In this document: positions 1-6,054 of the stretch, piece by piece | How positions within the stretch are numbered: the first letter of the stretch is position 1 | Layout of the letters: the number at the start of each line of letters is the position of its first letter | DNA from: an uncultured Treponema sp. | GTDB lineage: Bacteria; Spirochaetota; Spirochaetia; Treponematales; Treponemataceae | Length of the DNA: 6,054 bases | NCBI GenBank assembly: GCA_945833725.1 | Contig: CAMAFU010000120.1 | Span: 1-6,054, forward strand | Direction of reading: 5' to 3' | Notes under the pieces: model-generated | Seen by the model: the letters and a program-made list of their open reading frames with translations, nothing else | Databases searched by the model: none | Told to the model about the DNA's origin: nothing | Made by a program: the position numbers and the translations under genes

Positions 1-42
1 ATGGTTCAAAAACTTTATTTCTATTAAAATCCGGGGGATAAT

Positions 43-1629
43 ATGTCTGTTACTTGGGAAAACCTTGACACACTTGCATCATTTAAAAAACTTCTTGCAT
101 TAAAAGGTGCAGTAAAACTTCAGGAAGCACTTGCCGGCGAAAATGGCGCAAAACGCGTTAAAGAATACTCCATTAAAATGGGCGGTGGTCTTACATTCAA
201 TTATGGAGCAAAACAGGTTGATGAAAAAGTTCTTTCCGTTCTTAAAGAACTTGCACAGGAAGCCCAGCTTCAGGAAAAGTTTGCGGAACTGTACAACGGC
301 AAAACTGTGAACACTGGAGAAAACCGTCTTGTACTTCATCATTTAACAAGAGGTCAGCTTGGTAAAGATGTAATTGCCGACGGCGTAAATAAAAGAGATT
401 TTTACAAAACCGAACAGAAAAAAATTGCCGATTTTGCAGAAAAAGTCCACTCAGGAAAAATTACAAATGCAGCCGGTGAAAAATTTACAACTGTCGTACA
501 AATTGGCATTGGCGGTTCTGATTTAGGTCCGAGAGCTATGTATCTTGCACTGGAAAACTGGGCAAAAGCTTCCGGGCAATTTAAAATGGAAGCAAAATTT
601 ATTTCCAATGTAGATCCAGATGATGCAGCGGCTGTATTAAAGTCCACGGATCTTTCCCATGCACTTTTCATTCTTGTTTCAAAATCTGGTACTACTTTGG
701 AAACACTTACGAACGAAGCATTTGTAAAAGATGCCCTGCAAAAGGCAGGTCTTAAACCTGCAAACCATATTATTGCCGTTACAAGTCAGACTTCTCCTCT
801 TGCAAACAATCCTGATTACCTTGAGTCATTTTATATGGACGATTATATTGGAGGAAGATATTCTTCAACTTCCGGAGTGGGCGGAGCCGTTCTTTCCCTT
901 GCTTTTGGCGGCAATGTATTTGCAGAGTTTCTGGAAGGTGCCTGTGAAGAAGACATGCTGGCAAAAAACGAAAATCTTCTGGAAAATCCATCCATGATGG
1001 ATGCCTTAATCGGTTTATACGAACGGAATGTTCAGGAATATCCTGCCACAGCCGTTTTGCCTTACAGTCAGGCATTAAGCCGTTTTCCGGCCCATCTTCA
1101 GCAGCTGGACATGGAATCTAACGGGAAATCTGTAAACAGGTTCTTTAAACCAGTAACATATCCTACAGGTCCTGTAATTTTTGGAGAACCGGGTACAAAC
1201 GGTCAGCATTCTTTCTATCAGCTGCTTCATCAGGGAACAGATATTGTTCCACTTCAGTTTATTGCCTTTACAGAAAATCAGACGCAAACTGATGTAGTAA
1301 TTGAAGATTCCACAAGCCAGAAAAAACTTAATGCAAATGTTATTGCTCAGATTATGGCTTTTGCAACAGGCAAATCTGATGAAAACGCCAACAAATCTTT
1401 TGCAGGCGGCAGACCTTCCAGTTTAATTTACGGAAAACAGCTCACTCCAAAATCTTTGGGTGCCCTTCTTGCCCACTACGAAAACAAAGTTATGTTCCAG
1501 GGCTTTCTCTGGAATATAAACAGTTTTGACCAGGAAGGTGTTCAGCTGGGAAAAACCCTTGCAAAAAAAGTTCTTGCAAAAAATACCGATGGTGCATTAA
1601 AAGCATACGGAGAAATTTTCGGTCTTTAG
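43..1629 (+). CDS. pgi: Glucose-6-phosphate isomerase
   Basis: This 528-residue cytoplasmic enzyme interconverts glucose 6-phosphate and fructose 6-phosphate in glycolysis and gluconeogenesis. Two SIS sugar-phosphate-binding folds are expected from the family. Visible motifs are IGIGGSDLGP (154-163), the phosphate-binding SKSGTT (213-218), the first PGI signature around GGRYSSTSG (270-278), MESNGK (357-362), GEPGTNGQHSFYQLLHQG (381-398) and the second signature FDQEGVQLGK (495-504). By alignment to rabbit PGI in memory, the catalytic set is Arg272, Glu358, His389 and Lys504, all present. Length is close to the bacterial norm of about 550 and the frame is uninterrupted. The ATG at 43 is chosen because GGGGGA at 33-38 sits just before it; the 4-base gap is short, but the G-run is an obvious Shine-Dalgarno. 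It converges on the helicase gene and ends at a strong terminator. Its promoter is probably off the left edge. Identification is secure. Confidence 0.97.
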   Translation: MSVTWENLDTLASFKKLLALKGAVKLQEALAGENGAKRVKEYSIKMGGGLTFNYGAKQVDEKVLSVLKELAQEAQLQEKFAELYNGKTVNTGENRLVLHHLTRGQLGKDVIADGVNKRDFYKTEQKKIADFAEKVHSGKITNAAGEKFTTVVQIGIGGSDLGPRAMYLALENWAKASGQFKMEAKFISNVDPDDAAAVLKSTDLSHALFILVSKSGTTLETLTNEAFVKDALQKAGLKPANHIIAVTSQTSPLANNPDYLESFYMDDYIGGRYSSTSGVGGAVLSLAFGGNVFAEFLEGACEEDMLAKNENLLENPSMMDALIGLYERNVQEYPATAVLPYSQALSRFPAHLQQLDMESNGKSVNRFFKPVTYPTGPVIFGEPGTNGQHSFYQLLHQGTDIVPLQFIAFTENQTQTDVVIEDSTSQKKLNANVIAQIMAFATGKSDENANKSFAGGRPSSLIYGKQLTPKSLGALLAHYENKVMFQGFLWNINSFDQEGVQLGKTLAKKVLAKNTDGALKAYGEIFGL

Positions 1630-1673
1630 AATAATTTTCAGGCTACATATTCTCAGCTTAGGTTATGGAAGGG

Positions 1674-1686
1674 CAGCCGAAGGCTG
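1674..1686. other. Small hairpin preceding the terminator
   Basis: CAGCC and GGCTG form a perfect 5-bp stem around a GAA triloop, three bases before the A-rich arm of the main terminator. It lies in the 3' untranslated region of the pgi transcript and has no T-run of its own. It could be a 3'-end stabilising stem or part of a compound terminator. It could also be chance in a short G+C-rich stretch. Confidence 0.4.
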
Positions 1687-1688
1687 TT

Positions 1689-1731
1689 AAACAAAAAGAG
1701 CCGTGCAAAAAATGCACGGCTCGTTTTGTTT
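1689..1731. terminator. Bidirectional intrinsic terminator between pgi and the helicase gene
   Basis: A perfect 10-bp stem, GAGCCGTGCA (1698-1707) with TGCACGGCTC (1713-1722), encloses an AAAAA loop. The outer arms AAACAAAA (1689-1696) and TTTTGTTT (1724-1731) can also pair after one A-G mismatch (1697/1723). The outer arms provide a U-rich tail in each direction: GUUUUGUUU after the stem for pgi, and UUUUUGUUU for the minus-strand helicase gene. It lies 59 bases past the pgi stop and 61 bases past the helicase stop, as expected for a terminator shared by convergent genes. Confidence 0.93.
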
Positions 1732-1790
1732 AATGGAGCGATAGCGGAACCCTGGAACAACCGACGGCAGCTTATGCTGCCGGAAGCCCC
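1732..1790. repeat. Structured intergenic stretch with a 7-bp hairpin, possibly a dispersed repeat
   Basis: This stretch fills the space between the terminator and the helicase stop codon. It is visibly richer in G+C than its surroundings. It contains a perfect hairpin, CGGCAGC (1765-1771) and GCTGCCG (1776-1782) around TTAT, and short self-related words such as GGAACC, TGGAAC and GCGATAGCGG. No T-run follows the hairpin, so it is not an ordinary terminator. In the minus-strand transcript it would form a folded 3' untranslated region between stop and terminator. Its compact, palindromic, non-coding look resembles REP-like intergenic repeats, but only one copy lies in this window, so the repeat label is inference. 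Confidence 0.3.
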
Positions 1791-1792
1791 GT

Positions 1793-4246
1793 CTATTCTT
1801 CCAGATGATTTTTTACGGCACTAACTATATCGGTAAGTTCTCCGTACATTTTTTTTGTTTCCGGCACACTGGATGTAAATATTCTGCCGTAATTTGTTTC
1901 TACGATTCTTTTATCCAATACAATAACGGCACCTCTGTCGTCGCTTCTGCGCATAAGGCGGCCAAATCCCTGTCGGAATTTTATTACAGCTTCCGGAACA
2001 GACAGCTCCATAAAAGGATATCCTCCTCTGTTTTTTATTAACTGAGAACGGGCTGCAAAAACAGGATCGCTGGGCACTCCAAAAGGAAGTTTTACAATAA
2101 TAACCTGCGACAAACTTTTTCCGGGAACATCTACTCCTTCCCAAAATGAATCTGTAGCAAAAAGTACGCTGTTTTCGATTTGTTTAAAACGAGAAAGCAA
2201 TTTGAACCGGTCTTCATCTCCCTGCTTTAAAAGGGAAATTCCCGATGAACGAAGCTGTGTTCGTGCAATATCCCACGAATATCGAAGGGAATCATACGAT
2301 GTAAAAAGAACGAGTGTTCTTCCGCCGGCAGCTTCAATCAGCTTTACAATGGCATTTTGTATATATTCCTGAAAAAGGCGTGTATTTTCTGGCAGCGGTG
2401 CATCTTTTGCCACTGCAAAAAGTACATTTTTTTTATACGGAAATGATGAAGGAAAAACTCCTTCGCTGATTTTGCTTTTTTCAATAAGACTTACACCTGT
2501 TTTTCTTTTCCAAAATTCAAAGGAAGTGCTTATGCTTAATGTGGCTGAAGTACAGACAACGCTGTCCATAGGCTCAAAAACACCTTTTACCATAAGATTT
2601 GAAATTACAAGAGGCGTTTCGTTAAGCTGAAGGTAAAACTGAACTTCACCGTTTTTTTGTGATGAACTTAACCGGGATTTTTGCAGCCAGAAAACTTCAT
2701 CGGTTTTTTCGTCCCAAATAAGAAAATTTCCAAGAACAAGAACAGTGCTTTCCAGTCTTCTAAGTACGGCCCGAATTTCGTAGAGAACAGGCGAATCCCT
2801 TTCATCGTCGGGGATTTTGTCAAAAAGGGAGCGAATTTTTCCGATAAAGCCGGCTAAATCTGTCTGCAAGTTTTTTACTGATGAAAGGAACGGCTGTATG
2901 TTCTTTTTGTTTTCCGGAAAAAAACGGAATGTGGAATCGTTTTCCAATAAGGCAAAACCGTTCTGTTCCATTTCTTCCAGTGATTTTTTTATGCGGGCGA
3001 TGTTGCCCACTGTTTCTGCACTTTCATCTTCACTGTTGGAAAGGGCCATAAGAGTAAAAATATAACCGGAAAATGAGTTTCTTCTTGAGCGGTGCATTAA
3101 ATTAAGCTGCTTTAAAAGTTTAAATTTATTCAACTGACTGCTGAAAAACGATGTGGCTGCTTCTTCAATTCCATGGGCTTCGTCAAAAACAATTCTTTTG
3201 TAGGGCGGCAAAACCGCTGCATCTTCGTAGCCGGCTCCTTCCAGGCGAGATTCAATGTCGGCAAAAAGAAGGTGATGGTTTACCACAAGAATATTTGCAT
3301 CTGCAGCTTCTTTTCGGACTTTCATTACAAAGCATTTTTCCCGGAACGGGCACTTAAGTCCAAGACAGGCATCTGACTCAGAATTTACCCGCTGCCACAC
3401 ATTTTCTGGCGGCATAAAAGGAAGTTCGCTTCTGCTTCCTGTAGGTGAAGTTTTTGACCAGTCATATATTTTGTCGAAAAATTCCTGTTCATCGTTAAAA
3501 AGTTCCCGTTCTTTTCCTGTTTCTTCCAGCCTTCTTAAACACACATAATTCTGCCGCCCTTTTACAAGCACGGCCTTTATTTTTACATCAAGAATTTTTT
3601 CTGACTGGGGAATGTCTTTTTCGATTATCTGCTGCTGAAGATTTATTGTGCCTGTTGAAATTACAATTCTTTCTTTGTTTTGTATTGCCCACAAAATTGA
3701 AGGAATAAGATATGAAAAGGATTTTCCGACTCCCGTTCCAGCTTCAAAAACTCCTGTTTTATTTTTGTTGAAACATTCTGTAATTTTTTTTACCAGGGAT
3801 AATTGAACAGGTCTTTCTTCGTAGGAATCGCTTTTTTTTGCAAAAGGACCGTCTTTTGAAAGATAAAAGGCAGTCTGCTCTGCATCAAGGGGAGTAACAG
3901 TCCGGGGTAAAACCGGCTCCATGACTGCATAAACTTCTGTTACAGAATTATTTATAATGTAAAACCCCTGAGCATTTTCGGAACAATTTGACGCAACGGA
4001 AAGATCATCTCTGGAAGGGGAAAGATTGGAAGATGGGTGATTATGAATAAGTACAGAACATTCTCTTGCCTGAAAAAAATTAACGGGAACAGAAGAACTG
4101 TTGCCTCGGGCTGCGGCGGAAACTGAAATTACAACGCCCTGTTCATTAATTTTGCCTGCAAAAAATACTTCATTGCCATGTGCCTGCTCAATTTGAGCTG
4201 CCATTTCTTCAATTACATTTTTTGTAAAGCGTCTGTTAATTTCCAC
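1793..4246 (-). CDS. JAMM/RadC-like domain fused to a DinG-family Fe-S DNA helicase
   Basis: The product is an 817-residue cytoplasmic protein with two parts. Residues about 1-115 form a JAMM/MPN (RadC C-terminal-like) domain with a complete metal motif: Glu26, His68-x-His70, Ser78 and Asp81, within LIHNHPSSNLSPSRDD. From about 145 onward it is a full XPD/DinG superfamily 2 helicase. It has a Q-motif-like RPVQ (145-148), Walker A EAGTGVGKS (168-176), four Fe-S cysteines (236, 294, 299, 305), DEAH (355-358), SATL (567-570), FATDSFWEGVD (696-706) and motif VI QGFGRLMRR (759-767). The Cys-x4-Cys-x5-Cys spacing matches E. coli DinG. DinG helicases unwind DNA 5'-3' and resolve R-loops and damaged forks. 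Many Firmicute homologues carry a DnaQ-like exonuclease at the N-terminus; here a JAMM domain takes that place. The start is GTG, with an in-frame TAA immediately before it and GGGG at 4254-4257. The helicase call is firm; the role of the JAMM part is unknown. Confidence 0.95.
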   Translation of the reverse strand: MEINRRFTKNVIEEMAAQIEQAHGNEVFFAGKINEQGVVISVSAAARGNSSSVPVNFFQARECSVLIHNHPSSNLSPSRDDLSVASNCSENAQGFYIINNSVTEVYAVMEPVLPRTVTPLDAEQTAFYLSKDGPFAKKSDSYEERPVQLSLVKKITECFNKNKTGVFEAGTGVGKSFSYLIPSILWAIQNKERIVISTGTINLQQQIIEKDIPQSEKILDVKIKAVLVKGRQNYVCLRRLEETGKERELFNDEQEFFDKIYDWSKTSPTGSRSELPFMPPENVWQRVNSESDACLGLKCPFREKCFVMKVRKEAADANILVVNHHLLFADIESRLEGAGYEDAAVLPPYKRIVFDEAHGIEEAATSFFSSQLNKFKLLKQLNLMHRSRRNSFSGYIFTLMALSNSEDESAETVGNIARIKKSLEEMEQNGFALLENDSTFRFFPENKKNIQPFLSSVKNLQTDLAGFIGKIRSLFDKIPDDERDSPVLYEIRAVLRRLESTVLVLGNFLIWDEKTDEVFWLQKSRLSSSQKNGEVQFYLQLNETPLVISNLMVKGVFEPMDSVVCTSATLSISTSFEFWKRKTGVSLIEKSKISEGVFPSSFPYKKNVLFAVAKDAPLPENTRLFQEYIQNAIVKLIEAAGGRTLVLFTSYDSLRYSWDIARTQLRSSGISLLKQGDEDRFKLLSRFKQIENSVLFATDSFWEGVDVPGKSLSQVIIVKLPFGVPSDPVFAARSQLIKNRGGYPFMELSVPEAVIKFRQGFGRLMRRSDDRGAVIVLDKRIVETNYGRIFTSSVPETKKMYGELTDIVSAVKNHLEE

Positions 4247-4253
4247 TTATTTA

Positions 4254-4257
4254 CCCC
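4254..4257 (-). promoter_or_regulatory. Ribosome binding site supporting a GTG start
   Basis: On the minus strand GGGG lies 7 bases before the GTG at 4246-4244. The codon directly upstream in frame is TAA, so the reading frame cannot start earlier. The next in-frame ATG is codon 15 and would trim the first helix of the JAMM domain. GTG is therefore the best start. Confidence 0.7.
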
Positions 4258-4265
4258 ACAATGCA

Positions 4266-4294
4266 ATTCTACACCAAAATGTAAAAAAATTGAA
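4266..4294 (-). promoter_or_regulatory. Candidate promoter of the helicase gene
   Basis: On the minus strand the -10 candidate is TAGAAT (4271-4266, five of six consensus bases). The -35 candidate is a poor TTCAAT (4294-4289), 17 bases upstream. The spacer is T-rich. The transcript would start about 12 to 15 bases before the GTG start and just include the GGGG ribosome binding site. The tRNA terminator upstream makes an independent promoter necessary, which supports placing one here. The -35 match is too weak for more than moderate belief. Confidence 0.4.
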
Positions 4295-4308
4295 AAACAG
4301 CCTGTTTT
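4294..4308. promoter_or_regulatory. Perfect 15-bp dyad upstream of the helicase gene, possible operator
   Basis: AAAACAG and CTGTTTT form a perfect inverted repeat around a single central base. It touches the upstream edge of the candidate -35 box. With a one-base centre it suits binding of a dimeric protein better than an RNA hairpin. It matches neither of the LexA boxes I know well: E. coli CTG-N10-CAG or the Gram-positive GAAC-N4-GTTC. The regulator, if any, cannot be named. Confidence 0.35.
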
Positions 4309-4319
4309 ATTTAAAAGGC

Positions 4320-4350
4320 AAAAAAAAACCCGCCTATTTAAGGCAGGTTT
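4320..4350 (-). terminator. Intrinsic terminator of tRNA-Pro
   Basis: Read on the minus strand, AAACCTGCC (4350-4342) pairs with GGCGGGTTT (4334-4326) through nine base pairs, one of them a G-T wobble, around a TTAAATA loop. An unbroken T-run follows to 4320. The stem starts only one base after the tRNA discriminator base, so it ends the tRNA transcript and separates it from the helicase gene. Confidence 0.9.
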
Positions 4351-4351
4351 A

Positions 4352-4424
4352 TCGGGATGACAGGATTCGAACCTGCGACATCTTGGTCCCAAACCAAGCG
4401 CGCTACCAGCTGCGCTACATCCCG
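4352..4424 (-). tRNA. tRNA-Pro, anticodon UGG
   Basis: The gene folds into a complete cloverleaf of 73 bases. The acceptor stem is CGGGATG with CATCCCG, and the discriminator base is A. The D arm is GCGC/GCGC with an AGCTGGTA loop. The anticodon stem is CTTGG/CCAAG with loop TTTGGGA, giving anticodon TGG (UGG, proline). The variable loop has five bases. The T stem is GCAGG/CCTGT with one G-T pair and loop TTCGAAT. The 3' CCA is not encoded: the bases after the discriminator are TAA, so a CCA-adding enzyme must finish the molecule. UGG can read all or most proline codons by wobble. It has its own promoter and terminator on either side. Confidence 0.97.
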
Positions 4425-4435
4425 TAACGCTAGAT

Positions 4436-4464
4436 ATACTAACATTTTGCTCTAAAAGTGTCTA
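4436..4464 (-). promoter_or_regulatory. Promoter of tRNA-Pro, extended -10 type
   Basis: On the minus strand the -35 is TAGACA (4464-4459, five of six consensus bases). A 17-base spacer separates it from TAGTAT (4441-4436, four of six), which is preceded by TGT, an extended -10 element. Transcription would start about 5 bases before the mature tRNA 5' end, leaving a very short leader for RNase P. An alternative -10, TATATC, lies three bases downstream but gives a 20-base spacer. Confidence 0.65.
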
Positions 4465-4482
4465 CACAAAAAAGGACATTTT

Positions 4483-5892
4483 TTAATTATTTTTATATTT
4501 TTTTTCATTTATTGATTCCTGAAACTTTCTGTATTGTTTTAATAAAAGGATTCCGCTTGTACAGGCTGAACATAATGTAGCTACAGGCTCGGCAAAAATA
4601 ATTCCGTCTGCACCAAAAAAAAGCGGCAGGATTAAAGCAAGAGGAATTAAAAGTATGAGTTTTCTAAGGCAGGCAATAAAAATTGAAGTTTTTGCGTTTC
4701 CTATTCCAACAAAAGTTATTTGGGCTGAATTTTGAATCCACATGAGCCACATTCCCCCGATGTAAAACGGCAGGAGTTTTTCTACAAGTTCAAGAATTTT
4801 AGAACTTTGCGTAAACATGGATGCAAAAGTCTTTGGAAAAAACGATGCAGAAGCGACTAAAGCCAAAGTCATTATTCCGTTTACCAAAAGAAGTTTTCGC
4901 ACAGTTTCTGTGACCCGCTCATATTTCTGTGCTCCAAAATTATAGGAAATAAGGGGCTGGACACCGTTTGAAAATCCCATTGCCGGAATACATATTATCT
5001 GCATTACACTTTGCATTATTGTCATTGCGCCTACATATAAATCACCGCCATATTTCTGAAGTCCTGAATTAAAAACTACAAATATGGCACTTTCCGTTGA
5101 CTGCATTATAAAAGGCGACAGTCCCAGCCGGCTAGTTTTTTTTATAATTGAAAAATCCAGTTTTATTTCTTTAAAAGTCAGTTTTATAGAAGAGCGGGAA
5201 GAAAGAAGAAAAAGCATAATCCAAAGACAACATGCTCCCTGAGAAATAATTGTTGCAGCTGCAGCCCCCTTTACGCCCCATCCCAATTTAAAAATAAATA
5301 TAGGATCGAGAATAATATTAAGAACAGCACCAAGCAAAATTGAGAACATAGCCGTTTTTGCCTTTCCCTGACAGGAAATAAAAGGATTCAACCCTAAAGA
5401 AAGCTGAACAAAAACAGTGCCAACCAGATAAGTGGAAAGATAATCATCTGCATAGGGAAGAGTTTTGCTGCTGGCTCCAAAAAACATAAGAACTGGTTCT
5501 TTAAAGCAGTAAAAAAATACCGTAAGAATGAATGAAAAAAATAAAAGAAGCAGAAAAGCATTTGAAAGAATTTTACCGGCATTTTTTTTGGCAGAGGGAG
5601 CTGTTTCACTTTTTCCCAGCTCTATGGAAGCAAGAGGAGCACCACCAGTTCCTGCAAAAGCACTGAAAGCCGATATAAGCTGAATTACAGGAAGACATAT
5701 TCCCAATCCAGTTAAAGCAAGACCTTCTTCCCCGGCAGCAGAAACTATATGACCTATATAAATTCTATCGACAATGTTGTAAAGAATGTTCACCAAATAG
5801 GCCAGAACTGATGGAACAGCAAGTTTTACCATAAGTACAGAAATTTTATCTTTTCCCAACCGGGAATTTTTCAGTTTGTTTTCGTTTTCCAT
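4483..5892 (-). CDS. MATE-family efflux transporter (MepA-like)
   Basis: The 469-residue inner-membrane protein is a multidrug and toxic-compound extrusion antiporter, a family that exports cationic drugs or metabolites using a Na+ or H+ gradient. Twelve hydrophobic segments can be counted, roughly at 23-47, 58-80, 108-128, 150-172, 182-201, 208-231, 256-277, 285-305, 332-352, 370-391, 402-424 and 430-451, in two six-helix halves. Family landmarks are YNIVDRIYIGHI (38-49), the small-residue run GTGGAPLASIELGK (81-94), LNIILDPIFI (191-200) and PLISYNFGAQKYERV (313-327). These resemble the MepA branch more than NorM. The ATG at 5892 gives the usual short N-terminus before the first helix; Met21 would leave almost none. 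It starts 12 bases after the deoC stop with no visible Shine-Dalgarno, so it is probably co-transcribed and perhaps translationally coupled. No convincing terminator follows before the tRNA promoter. Substrate cannot be read from sequence. Confidence 0.92.
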   Translation of the reverse strand: MENENKLKNSRLGKDKISVLMVKLAVPSVLAYLVNILYNIVDRIYIGHIVSAAGEEGLALTGLGICLPVIQLISAFSAFAGTGGAPLASIELGKSETAPSAKKNAGKILSNAFLLLLFFSFILTVFFYCFKEPVLMFFGASSKTLPYADDYLSTYLVGTVFVQLSLGLNPFISCQGKAKTAMFSILLGAVLNIILDPIFIFKLGWGVKGAAAATIISQGACCLWIMLFLLSSRSSIKLTFKEIKLDFSIIKKTSRLGLSPFIMQSTESAIFVVFNSGLQKYGGDLYVGAMTIMQSVMQIICIPAMGFSNGVQPLISYNFGAQKYERVTETVRKLLLVNGIMTLALVASASFFPKTFASMFTQSSKILELVEKLLPFYIGGMWLMWIQNSAQITFVGIGNAKTSIFIACLRKLILLIPLALILPLFFGADGIIFAEPVATLCSACTSGILLLKQYRKFQESINEKKYKNN

Positions 5893-5904
5893 TTGCGTTT
5901 TTAT

Positions 5905-6054
5905 TTATTTTATGATTTTTAAGCTGGCCGAACAGCCCAACCTTGTTGCACCGGCATTAACCATGGAAACGGCTTCTTCAAAAGAGTGAATTCCACCGCT
6001 GGCTTTTACACCAAGAGATGTGCCTACAGTTCTGCGCATTAAACTTACGGCTTC
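5905..6054 (-). CDS. deoC: Deoxyribose-phosphate aldolase, C-terminal 49 residues (5' end outside the window)
   Basis: The last 49 codons and TAA stop of a minus-strand gene are present; the rest lies beyond the right edge. The frame reads GTSLGVKASGGIHSFEEAV and then GATRLGCSASLKIIK. This matches the end of the DeoC TIM barrel. The Lys in VKASGGI corresponds to the conserved second active-site lysine (Lys201 in E. coli), and the GCSAS turn corresponds to the phosphate-binding loop. DeoC splits 2-deoxyribose 5-phosphate into glyceraldehyde 3-phosphate and acetaldehyde in deoxynucleoside catabolism. The Schiff-base lysine would lie upstream, outside the window. The stop is 12 bases from the MATE start, suggesting a shared transcript. 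The cut is due to the window edge, not a truncation. Confidence 0.9.
   Translation of the reverse strand, partial: EAVSLMRRTVGTSLGVKASGGIHSFEEAVSMVNAGATRLGCSASLKIIK

Noticed and set aside
1..27. ATG...TAA frame of eight codons at the left edge, possibly a leader peptide or the tail of an upstream gene
   Set aside because: It is too short to judge, has no visible ribosome binding site in the window, and may be a chance frame.
5..30. pgi promoter with TAAAAT at 25-30 as -10
   Set aside because: No acceptable -35 lies 16-18 bases upstream, and the start point would fall in the ribosome binding site. The true promoter is probably outside the window.
731..1287. Overlapping open frames on both strands inside pgi
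   Set aside because: They are shadows of a well-conserved coding frame and look like out-of-frame translation, with no family motifs.
3151..3376. Plus-strand open frames opposite the helicase Fe-S region
   Set aside because: They are antisense to conserved cysteine and DEAH motifs, with no ribosome binding site and no recognisable product.
4294..4308. LexA (SOS) box before the dinG-like gene
   Set aside because: The half-sites are in the opposite order to the E. coli box and the spacing differs from the Gram-positive box, so no SOS label is justified.
4178..4360. Plus-strand frame running from the helicase 5' end through the terminator into the tRNA
   Set aside because: It overlaps three well-supported minus-strand features and has no coding character.
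4352..4424. Phage or island attachment site at the tRNA
   Set aside because: No repeat of the tRNA 3' end is seen in the window and there is no integrase gene nearby.
4441..4482. Terminator for the MATE gene (A-run, TGTCC, T-run just after its stop)
   Set aside because: The stem would be only A-U pairs. The nearby GTGTAGACAC dyad has too small a loop and overlaps the tRNA -35. Termination here is unproven.

Overview
The window is A+T-rich chromosomal DNA from a bacterium. Gene content and protein style suggest a spirochaete of the Treponema group: a ~530-residue bacterial-type glucose-6-phosphate isomerase, a MepA-type MATE transporter, a DinG helicase with an unusual N-terminal domain, and many A/T homopolymer runs. 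No rRNA or species marker is present, so this placement is an impression from protein sequence, held at about 0.6.

Layout. On the + strand, a complete glucose-6-phosphate isomerase gene (pgi, 43-1629) starts just inside the left edge. It converges on a long minus-strand gene (1793-4246) that encodes a RadC-like JAMM/MPN domain fused in frame to a complete DinG/XPD-family Fe-S helicase. The 163-bp gap between their stop codons holds a strong bidirectional terminator (1689-1731), flanked by a small hairpin on the pgi side and a 59-bp structured stretch on the helicase side. Upstream of the helicase lie a weak promoter candidate and a perfect 15-bp dyad. Next comes a single-gene minus-strand transcription unit: promoter, tRNA-Pro(UGG) without encoded CCA, and a terminator that begins one base past the tRNA discriminator. 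The right third holds a minus-strand MATE-family multidrug/cation antiporter (4483-5892). It lies 12 bp behind the 3' end of a deoxyribose-phosphate aldolase gene (deoC) that runs off the right edge.

How the genes work together. These look like ordinary housekeeping neighbours rather than one system: sugar-phosphate isomerisation, DNA repair or R-loop processing, translation, drug efflux and deoxynucleoside catabolism. The only likely co-transcribed pair is deoC and the MATE gene. There is no sign of an insertion sequence, phage, CRISPR array or defence island. The item most worth following up is the JAMM-DinG fusion. Both halves keep their full active-site motif sets, so an active metal-dependent hydrolase fold may be tethered to a 5'-3' Fe-S helicase.
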